Positions 56,301 through 64,000 of a stretch of 64,000 bases of DNA are shown here, one piece after another. Each line of letters opens with the position of its first letter. Within the stretch, counting starts at the first letter, position 1. The DNA comes from Sialis fuliginosa (taxonomy: Eukaryota; Arthropoda; Insecta; Megaloptera; Sialidae): positions 5,208,001 to 5,272,000 of the forward strand of contig OY540815.1 of the NCBI GenBank assembly GCA_961205875.1, written 5' to 3'. The position numbers were made by a program, and so were the translations under genes. The notes beneath the pieces were generated by a model that had not been told where the DNA came from, did no database searches, and saw only the letters and a program-made list of their open reading frames with translations.

Positions 56301-59300
56301 CATCATGAACTTCTTCATTTTACCACGGCCTACGTGACAATGCGTTACATTTATTAAGTAGAATTGTTTAATTCAGACAATAGAATTAATTTTATATGTA
56401 AAATGTCCGGTATTATATACTAACTAGCAAAAATTTGTAAGCACTTTAAAACGGGGTATCAAATTTATATGATTTCTCTTGGAGTTTTTGAGCATGCGCA
56501 GTAAGTTGGTTTTTACTCTATATTAGTAAATTATCTTTATATAACTTGGTTTTTACTTACTATGCAATTTGTCAAAAACTCCAAGAGAACAGCCATATAT
56601 ATTTAATACCCCGTTTGAAAGTGCTTGCAAATTAGCAAATTTTGTTAGGACTGGGACTTTGAAAAATGTGTTTTATAATTATCATAACATGAATTTAAGT
56701 TTAAAATTTGATTGATTATATAACACCTGTACTTCGATATAATATATAAATTCGGTATAAGGGGTGTACAAAAATCTGTTAAATAATAACAAAATTAAAA
56801 GATGGTTATGATTTACCTCATGAGGAGTAAGAAAGATCTTACAAGCTATCATGTTATAAATAATATGTTGTAATGATAATATATATATTTATTTATAATT
56901 CATACCTTCTTCGAAAGCACGGGCTAGTTCCTTTGAAGTGTTTTCAGGCAGTTTCATTTTGAGCGTATGCGTGCTCATAAAGTCGAAAACAGATTCGACT
57001 AACATGTCGATTAACCTTGCTGTTCTGTCTTTTGATCCCTGAGGAAGATTGGCTTCGATTTCATTTTCGTTCAAAGCTTTGCCATCCCTTTGATTTACGG
57101 GAGTTTCTCTGCAAATGCATTTGTAATTATGTCATATACAATATTAATATAAAAAACAACTGAATGTAGGGTTAGTTAATGCTTTTAATTTGTTTTTGGT
57201 GTATTCATCAGGATGATCGAGAAGTTCTTAGGGATTCTCGAGAAATGGTTTGAAATTAATATAATGATGTTATTTACTGGATGTTTTGATAAACTTTCAG
57301 GAGATATAGAGGATATCAAAACAAACGTTTTCTGTCTATAAACATATGTCAGTAAAAGAAAGGAACCTGCACAAAAGTAACGAATTTTACCTTTTGATTG
57401 AATTTTTTGTGAAAATGACAGTAAAGTCCATAATTTCAACTCCAAGGAGCATCCAAATATTTTTTGCTTAACATAAGATTTTATATTTATTTTTATTTTT
57501 AAATCCTAAAGCAGGTCAGTTGTAGCTACTGTTCCCTTCTCAGCGGATATTTTTTTAACTATCAGACTAACTAATATTTCACGATCCAATTTTTTCAGAA
57601 ATATCGTTTTCTTTTTAAACAAACTGAAAATTTCCTTACTTCTAGTTATCCGATTTGGCTGAGTTTTAATAGGGTTCTATTCTGATAACAGATGAAGTTA
57701 ATTCAAAAGGATTTCTGTTAATTTATTATGTTTTGCGACTTGTAGCGTGTTGCCGTCACTGACAAAATTCAATTTCTCGACAAATTGAACTTTGTTTATA
57801 TTTTTATAATAGAAAATTAAAACCGATCGATCTTAAACTACATAAATATGGACAATGTAATGTTCTCTTTCAGAAAATGTAAACTGCTAAGTATGTTACT
57901 AAAGAAATTTAAGATATAATGCTCATTTTATCAATGTATATGGGCAAATCCACAGAACGTGGCCGCATTAGCTTTAAATTAAAATACTCAAATGCTTCTT
58001 CAAAATGGAGCATTGAACGCATACTCTTCTATGTCGTTTCAAAATCTTCGTAACAAAGAGAAGAATAATTGGTCTCAATTTCAGGAGTGCGCTTCGGATG
58101 TTCCAAAAGTTACAGCAAATAAACCAAATAAAAAACGCTGAAATTGCCGTTCGCTGGATAAAACAATCGCGCATATGGAATGTAAGAGATGTGCGCCTTT
58201 GAAACTCCGGGAAAAGGTTCATTGTACCAAAAAACATGTCCAGTAAAAACTTCAGATTCATTGGTTTGAATCTGAGAAAATTGCGGTGGTATGAATTTTT
58301 CTTTTTTCAAAAGTTCAATTCTGAAAACGTGAAAATAACCGATTTTTCAATGCAAATTGTGCTGCAGTTTTTATATGAATCAAGCAATCGACTTGTAACT
58401 CCATGTTTACATCCACAATAAAGTATACTTTGAGTTCGTGTACTTATGGGTGGGTAATATACATTCCCACACGCGCACTATTGCCGTTCCCCAAAGCGGC
58501 CACGTTCTGTGGATTTGCCCATATACGCAAACATTTTTTAGGACGAGAATATAACACACTGCTTGGGGTGTGCAATAAGTATTATTAAGTTTGTAATGTT
58601 ACCTGACAAGTGCCACCCCTGGTACGACCTCGAGACTGTTCATTCTGCTGGCTCGTCTTAATGCTGTGACTCCTTTGAGAGTGATACAGTTGATGGCGTC
58701 ATCCCCGTACAAACATTTGCCCATCTCTCGCCCGATCAGAGACCACGCGGAGTCGTCCACGGGGATCTCGTTCGATGTAGGGATCTATTACATTATTATA
58801 TAGAGGGTAAATAAACAGTAAAAAAAATTGATTCTGTACAGTTTGAAATATGAACTTTAATTATTTTTCATATTTATATTCTTTAGAGATTTGATGTCAT
58901 CGATATGTTTTATTTTTATAAAATCTATTTTTATTACATTATTAGTAGGTACTGAACATGACATATACCAATTATTTTTTTATGATGTCAAAAAAATAAA
59001 AAGTATTAATTAATGGTAAATATATCAGAAATTGTTTGACGTAATATAAGAATAGCTGAATTATGAAAAATAATTAATAAAAGAACAATAGCTGTAAACA
59101 TTAAAAAATCACGACTTTCCGACGTTTTACTGTATAGGACTCTACATTTTTATATTTTATATCTTGCATACATTATACATATATTAAGTTAATGAGAAAA
59201 TATAATACGAGTATATACCACAAAAGTTATAATTATTTTGATAAAACAGTATTTGAAAAATATTTTTTTATAAATCCATAAAGTAAAAAAATGTATCTTT

Positions 59301-60125
59301 CCAAACCATAAACAATAATTTCACAAAATAAATTGAAAAAATCCGATAAATGTAAAAGCAGTTGAAATTATATCAGAGAAATAAATTAGAACCTGAGTAC
59401 ATTTTCGATTACTATATTTGTTTGATCTGTGAAACAGAAAACGGCTGAAGAATTTCATAATATTTAATTTGTTTTATCGTTTGTAAAATTTGTACAACAA
59501 AAGAACAAGAAAAACAATTTTATTAAAAATGGTTTGCTAATGAAATTACTGTCACTGTTACTTTAATTTTTCTTATTTTCAAATGGTTTGTTATACAGGG
59601 TATCCCATTTTAAAATACTTCGGAACTATAGACTATTGAAAAAAACGTGAAACATTTTTTGTTCCAAATTCAGGAAGGTTTTAGAACAATGATTTCATTA
59701 TAGAACTCAAAATTACTTTTAATAATAATACAATAAACAGACGTAAAACTGGGTATGGTTGAGTTTAAATTTTTAGGGACAAAAATACAGGTTCTAATTA
59801 AAAAATCGTTACCAGATTTGAATGACCCCATTAAAATTCTACAATTTTTATTTAAAACATTTTTGTCATTAATCAAAAGCTCCGATGATATTTCGGCGTA
59901 TATTTTAAAAGGCAAGGGAGGGGTAATAAATACTGTATTACTATTGGCTGATACGTTTTATACGTATAATATATGTATATTCAAATAAATGGATCCAAAA
60001 GCACAATATTTTAATGACTTAATTTAAACCAACCGAAAGTTGTTACGTAAACACAAACTATTAAATAATTCACATACCGCTTTCGAGAGAGCCAAAAAGG
60101 CACACAACACAAAAACAGTCTTCAT
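53339..60125 (-). CDS. Osiris family protein, gene D (Osi6/Osi7-like candidate)
   Basis: Five exons: 60125-60078, 58784-58603, 57108-56906, 56329-56112 and 53476-53339; phases 0, 2, 1, 0; 262 aa. Exon 1 encodes only the signal peptide (MKTVFVLCAFLALSKA). Exon 2 carries C40 and C49 (GKCLYGDDAINC), SLIGREMGKC before them, and LEVVPGVALVR at its end. Exon 3 has FMSTHTLKMKLPE. Exon 4 starts with the basic linker GRGKMKKF, then a Met-rich stretch and the long hydrophobic segment (about 160-200), closing with GAGGGSSLFGGK. Exon 5 is a Gly/Ser/Tyr tail ending AHDIAYSAQAPTQ. The tail of AYSAQ type is seen in Osi6/Osi7-group proteins as far as I recall; I do not separate these. Likely a secretory/endosomal protein of cuticle-forming cells. 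All splice sites are canonical, the TATA box and poly(A) signal are in place, and nothing is broken. Confidence 0.93.
53530..53910. mobile_element. TIR MITE family P, whole copy (381 bp)
   Basis: Ends CAGTGTATTTCAAGTTGATT / AATCAACTTGGAATACACTG, flanked by TA (53528-53529, 53911-53912). The inverted ends extend about 90 bases, through 'ataggaaatttaacatg' and 'gtagtaacctttg'. In intron 4 of gene D. Tc1/mariner-type by target. A right half is at 17955-18181. Confidence 0.85.
53911..55139 (-). other. Gene D intron 4, middle part
   Basis: AT-rich, no exon or repeat ends recognised. The minus frame 54613-54813 has no recognisable feature. Confidence 0.5.
55140..55799. mobile_element. hAT-like MITE with GGTTCGGGTTC arrays
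   Basis: Starts CAGGGCTGGATCAA and ends TTCAAGTCCCTG. Both flanks of an AT-rich core carry degenerate ggttcgggttc tandem units, in the same plan as the GTGAGCG element. The terminal inverted repeat is short and no exact 8-bp target duplication was found. In intron 4 of gene D. Confidence 0.5.
55910..56075 (+). repeat. Partial ATTATAAAT-type repeat next to gene D exon 4
   Basis: 'ttggtgtgtgaaattagtatgcg', 'cgaccatcataacagaattctgtatta' and the end 'catgcgaacgtagtcgcggtaacagccag' match the 3' part of the repeats at 47.1-47.3 and 51.0-51.1 kb. Confidence 0.6.
56430..56635. mobile_element. Foldback MITE in gene D intron 3
   Basis: 'aaatttgtaagcactttaaaacggggtat' and 'ctcttggagtttttga' on the left mirror 'caaaaactccaagaga' and 'ataccccgtttgaaagtgc' on the right; about 205 bp. 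The intron is 576 bp, so the element fills over a third of it. Confidence 0.7.
57590..57840. repeat. Inverted copy of the 3.15-3.36 kb repeat
   Basis: 'cttctagttatccgattt', 'gagttttaatagggttctatt' and 'cgacaaattgaactttg' appear as reverse complements of the 3.2-3.3 kb segment. In gene D intron 2. Confidence 0.55.
57937..58525. mobile_element. TIR element with TATATGGGCAAATCC ends
   Basis: TATATGGGCAAATCC…CAGAACGTGGCCGC at the left and its complement at the right (58493-58525) form an inverted repeat of about 30 bases, with a TA-rich target. The interior has frames on both strands (57974-58261 minus, 58110-58310 minus) without recognisable domains. In gene D intron 2, ending 78 bases before exon 2. 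Confidence 0.75.
58785..60077 (-). other. Gene D intron 1
   Basis: AT-rich, no exon or repeat ends recognised. Frames 59670-59915 (-) and 59755-59988 (+) lie in low-complexity DNA and resemble no family. Confidence 0.5.
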
Positions 60126-60205
60126 TTTTTTGAATTTGAACTTTTTTCTACCACTTCACACTCAAGGGAACCACAAAACTATAGTGTTCAGGACAATACC
60201 TAGCA

Positions 60206-60217
60206 CCTCTTTATATA
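60206..60217 (-). promoter_or_regulatory. TATA box of gene D
   Basis: TATATAAAGAGG on the minus strand, 81-92 bases before the ATG, continuing into TGC, the same extension as in gene B. The expected start site lies near 60184. Confidence 0.65.
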
Positions 60218-60219
60218 TA

Positions 60220-61144
60220 ATTTATTAAATAAGTTCCCTCGATGTTCCCCCACCCTACAAACATCATATGTCATCATTGTCGTTCTTCATCTCAGAAGAT
60301 ATCAACATCTCCTTCCATCACATCTTCCATTGTTAATGTTTACATATATTATATGCTAAATACTTTAACCCAACCTCGACAAACATGACCTACTGTCAGT
60401 GTGTAAGTGTACTTAGTCTATTTGCCTAAAATCAACTTAGGGTTTATATCTTTAAAAGACCTACTTGACTAATGCACAGTTCCCATAGTTGGCCTTGAAG
60501 AATGGTGATAATTGTTTGCCGCTTTTTGAATCAACACTTGCGTTCCCGTTTTCGTTTGTTTGGAAAATTACTTTCTTCTCTTGAATGGAGCTAACCCTAT
60601 TTTTGTAACACTTGTAGGTTTTTAAAAAAATACACGCATGTTCTTCGGGTCTATTGTTTTGGGAAATTTTAATCAAATGCGTGGACTTGATAAATAAATC
60701 ATTTTTGGGACTTCCGTTGTATCTGGGTTCGGGATGTGGTTAACAATAAATTTGATTAGAAAACACGGTGTTCAAATGACGACTTTAAATAATTTTTTTT
60801 TCATTGTGGGTGATTCTTGGATGTTTTCCGAGTGTTTTCTATAAAAATAAAAAAATCCATAGAGCAGTTTTGAAAAAAAATTAAAAAATATTTTTTTAGC
60901 AAATTTTTCTACATAAATTAATACATATTGTATGAATAACTAAATACAGAAGTAAATATATACGAGTATATATATTTTTTTTCATAAATATATATGTAGA
61001 GAGCGACAACGCAAAAAAATACAGTAGACGTTCCACACTGTGAATGTCCATTAATGTCCATACTGTGAACCGCACCATCAGTTCACAAAAGATATAAAAC
61101 CCATGAAGAAGAAGAAGATGATAAGGTAATACATATTTTTTTAT
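60220..61144. other. Upstream flank of gene D
   Basis: The first 250 bases are richer in C on the plus strand and repeat-free, so they may hold regulatory sites. No gene; minus frames 60461-60676 and 60896-61219 are not recognisable. Confidence 0.45.
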
Positions 61145-61352
61145 AATAGTCGATAAAACAGGTCGCGCGAACAAATGTCGCACACCTATTATTGTACTAA
61201 TCAATTTTTCGAAATACAAAGTAACATAATATGTCCTTCAGCAGAATGAAAGCTGTCTCCCTGTCAAATTTCATTAAGATTGGTTCTGCGATTTAGCCGT
61301 GAAACGGACAGACAGATAGATACACTTACGAATTTATAATATTAAGTATGGA
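61145..61352 (-). repeat. ATTATAAAT-type repeat, minus copy
   Basis: 'acaggtcgcgcgaacaaatgtcgcac', 'gctgtctccctgtcaaatttcatta', 'ttagccgtgaaacggacagacaga' and 'gaatttataatattaagtatgg' match this class in inverted orientation. Confidence 0.65.
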
Positions 61353-61974
61353 TGAATTCAAATGAAAAAAACAAACTAAAAGCCTTGTTGAAAGCCCACT
61401 GTAGTGTAGGATGAAACTATTAAAATAGTTTAAGTTATTTTTAATACATAATCACAGCCTACGTTTTTTTAAACAAATTAATCTTGATTGTCAATTGTAC
61501 CCACAAGAATAACGTAGGGGGGGGGGGGTACTTTATGTATGAATAACTGTTTTTTGTCATCTATGTCTGACCTAATGGGTCAAGAAGTACAAGTAATTCC
61601 ATTCATTATATTCATTATTAAAAAAAATATTTCATGGATTGAATGTGAAAAAAAACTTTTATTCATGAACATGAATCTTAATTTTTTTTATTTGTTACTA
61701 TTACTATAAATGAATTTCTGAATATATGTCATGTATTTTGCGTCTTGTTAGTTTAAGAACATATTTGTAAGCATAAGTGGTACATACCTATGTATAGGTA
61801 CTACTTTTTACTGAATTTATAATTTTCGCATATTAATGAATTATATATTAGTATTTTAAGTACTTTTCAGAATACAAGCAAACTCAATAAATTTTTTTTT
61901 ATCTATGTTAATGTTTAATTTATAATGTTATATGTATATCAGAACAGTAATAATAATAAAAGCATAATGTAATC
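61353..61974. other. AT-rich intergenic DNA
   Basis: Only a G-run at 61518-61530 stands out. No gene seen. Confidence 0.5.
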
Positions 61975-62780
61975 TATACATATGTTCGTTTGTATGTGAC
62001 TTATAGATTCGGGAATTACTGAACCGATTTCAATACGGTTTTCACCAATACAATACAATGTTAGATAATTTTTTTGAGCAGTATCGTGGCTATCAATACT
62101 TTATGAAAATCTAAAATTTAACGTCAAAAGACTAAAAAGAATAATCTTTTGTTTCCATGATGTCAAAGCATACAAATGTCATTTATATAAAAAAACACAG
62201 TAGCCTAGCCAATAGCCATGGAATAAATAATTCTATAATTTACGGTATCAGTATTTTATTAATTTAGGTTACGTCTCTTTCATTTATTTTGTCGAACAAA
62301 TAGATGATTTTTGACACATGCTAGCAATAAAATATTTTGAAATATTGTATATTGATTGAAAATTGAAACATAATGAAACATTTCACTTCCAAGAAAGGAA
62401 AATATCGAAATTAATTATTATGATTGTTGCTAACCTATTTATTTATTTATTTTTGATTTTCATACAAATTCTTTGACAATACCTGGCGTTTCCTGGAAAT
62501 TTGAAAATATAATTTTACTGAATGGATTTTATTCCGGTTTTCACTAATGGATATAGGTTATATTTAGGTGTATAATTTGTGGATACTTTTTTGTGTAAAT
62601 TTCATGAAGCCGTAAAAAAAACAATTCGTGGTGAATCTTGTGTAGTGGGCATGTTGGGTGGGCACGTTGGGTGAGCATGTTGGGTGGGCATGTTGGGTGA
62701 GCATGTTGGGTGGGCATGATTACTTTATGTTTAGTTAAATTAATATCACCGGGTAACACCGAGTCCAATGCGTTAGTGTA
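61975..62780 (+). repeat. Dispersed repeat family Y, copy 2
   Basis: Same order of landmarks as 15677-16375 ('ttcgtttgtatg', 'ggaattactgaaccgatttcaat', 'tttacggtatcagtattttatt', 'tttcacttccaagaaag'). This copy contains an expanded short tandem array near its end. Confidence 0.65.
62645..62720. repeat. Tandem array of GGGTGGGCATGTT-like units
   Basis: Six 12-13-base units alternate ggtgggca(t/c)gtt and ggtgagcatgtt, so the higher-order period is about 24-25 bases. The homologous place in copy 1 (16306-16332) has two units only. The minus frame 62544-62945 reads this as HAHPTCPPNM-type repeats; it is not a gene. Confidence 0.8.
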
Positions 62781-62879
62781 CAATAAAATACATACATAGT
62801 AGTTAATTATTATACAGATTGATTTACAACTAGTATAAAAAAAATAACAGTAGATCGACGATGTAATTCTAAGCAAAAA

Positions 62880-63190
62880 ACTGTATATGAACCTGTGTCC
62901 AGAAATTCTTTGTGAGGGAGCAACAGTCATCAAAAATTTTGCCAAAAAATTAGTGTTTATTTAATATCTAGAGAACCCATTGTGATATAGTTATGAGTTT
63001 TGATACAAGTATTAATAAGTATTATCGATATCCAATATCAAATAATTATAATTTAAACCAGGAGTGTATGGGGTTAGTGGGCTTGCCGATTTTTATCAAG
63101 TATTACAAAAACATATTGTGTTCATTTGTCATAGAATCAACAATTCACGTAAAGTTTTTTACATCCTCGATCTATTGTAAATTTTTTTTA
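62880..63190. repeat. Dispersed repeat, counterpart of 34.5-34.8 kb
   Basis: 'attctttgtgagggagc', 'tatctagagaacccattgtg' and 'taaaccaggagtgtatgggg' are reverse complements of parts of 34540-34730, while 'gtaaagttttttacatcctcg' further on has the same orientation in both. Family unknown. Confidence 0.55.
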
Positions 63191-63717
63191 CACTATAGTA
63201 AATCAGCTGTATATTCGTTTAGTCAAAATTTTTCAGTAATAAATGATAAATGATGCTTTCACGTATTTTAAAAGTAAAATCGTGAGAGATATTAAAAGAT
63301 TTTATCAGAAATATATGGTTTCCTAGTAAAAAGCACAAAAATATGTATTTCTGGAATTTTTGATGCGATTTATATCATACAAATGTATGTATGTATTTAA
63401 ATATATCGAGAATTTATCTATCAAATAAATATTTTATAAAAAATATGTATGGACAATCCCTAACTAATAGTATGTCAATATAATATTAATTCTTCACTTA
63501 ACATTAATTTATTGCATAGCAAATGAGAAAAGATTTTATGAATTATATTAATTTAATATTTGCAAAAAAATTTAGCTGCCGCTAATTTAAAATAAATACA
63601 CAGTAGGTAATTAAGTGGGCATAGATATGCATTTGAGTGTTTGCACTACAGTGGCTCTCAAACAATATTAAAGATAGTAATTATAATTTACAAACATGCG
63701 ATCTTGAAGTATACATA
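63191..63717. other. AT-rich intergenic DNA
   Basis: Nothing recognised. Confidence 0.5.
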
Positions 63718-64000
63718 AGGTACTGATACCAGTCTTGGATAATACCCCAGTGTTAGACATTTGCTTAATTAAATGTACAAATTATTATATTTGTTGATAT
63801 TTGATTAATTTGATTAATTTGTTTAATTTGATGACAATCGGCTAATGAGTGTCAAAATGGTGAACATTTAAACTAATTGTTAGTGTAATATATTAATTAA
63901 TTATTGTATTATCATAGCATCTGCTTTATATTGTTTCAAATTTTACGATTCATTATTATATAATTTTTGTGTCGTAATCATTAGTAAGTGTCCATCACTG
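63718..64000 (+). mobile_element. MITE family T, left part, runs off the window
   Basis: Left end AGGTACTGATACCAGT after TA (63716-63717). Matches the family to 'agtaagtgtccatcactg', where the window ends. Confidence 0.75.

Noticed and set aside
57974-58310. Overlapping minus frames of 95 and 66 codons in gene D intron 2
   Set aside because: They lie inside the TATATGGGCAAATCC-ended element and show no transposase motif I can recognise.
62645-62720. CRISPR-like repeat array
   Set aside because: Units are contiguous with no spacers, in an insect repeat; a simple tandem array.
62544-62945. 133-codon minus frame with HAHPTCPPNM repeats
   Set aside because: The repeats are the short tandem array of repeat family Y; the rest is AT-driven sequence.
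1-64000. Retroviral, LTR or Polinton-type elements
   Set aside because: No long terminal direct repeats and no recognisable polymerase, integrase or capsid peptide in any frame; the repeats are short inverted-end DNA elements or small dispersed repeats.
1-64000. tRNA or rRNA genes
   Set aside because: No stretch with A- and B-box spacing and a foldable cloverleaf was noticed, and no rRNA motifs; a covariance-model search was not possible here.

Overview
The window is AT-rich arthropod DNA, almost certainly from a moth or butterfly (Lepidoptera). Four multi-exon genes of the insect-specific Osiris family lie on it. The repeats also fit: AGGGTTCCGTAG…CGCACTTGGCCGTTTT elements (15.3, 16.4 and 27.2-27.9 kb) and the 'atccatactaatattataaatgcgaaag… cgaagccgcg…agctagta' elements (46-52 kb) are hallmarks of lepidopteran genomes. 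The rest is a dense mat of short non-autonomous DNA transposons.

All four Osiris genes run on the minus strand, so they are read from high to low coordinates: gene D (60125-53339, 5 exons, 262 aa), gene C (49341-37160, 2 exons, 216 aa), gene B (31489-26776, 3 exons, 251 aa) and gene A (14062-11591, 3 exons, 362 aa). I placed the exons by hand, and every junction has GT/AG ends and matching phase. Each protein has the Osiris layout: signal peptide, a two-cysteine segment, the DUF1676 body, a basic Lys/Arg-Gly stretch, a long hydrophobic segment and a low-complexity Gly/Ser/His/Tyr tail. By order and tail type they may correspond to Osi6/7 (D), Osi8 (C), Osi9 (B) and Osi10 (A), but that is inference. 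Genes B, C and D have TATA boxes at the expected place; B and D share an extended ATATAAA(A)GAGGTGC core. One further minus-strand exon (6755-6533) is well formed and is either part of an unknown gene or a spliced extension of gene A.

Layout: 1-11.1 kb repeats plus the orphan exon; 11.6-14.1 kb gene A; 14-26 kb intergenic, many MITEs; 26.8-31.5 kb gene B with four repeats in its introns; 31.5-37 kb intergenic; 37.2-49.3 kb gene C, whose single 11.5-kb intron is a nest of transposons including a possible 5.25-kb element with 18-bp inverted ends; 49.3-53.3 kb intergenic repeats; 53.3-60.1 kb gene D with a repeat in most introns; 60-64 kb repeats. Several hAT-type MITEs could be delimited to the base by exact 8-bp target duplications. 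I saw no convincing tRNA, rRNA, CRISPR array or retroviral/LTR element.

The Osiris genes are co-oriented paralogues, known in Drosophila to be co-expressed in cuticle-forming epidermis, where the proteins act in the secretory/endosomal pathway during shaping of cuticle. Nothing here departs from that; the novelty is mostly in the repeats and in the gene A 3' end.
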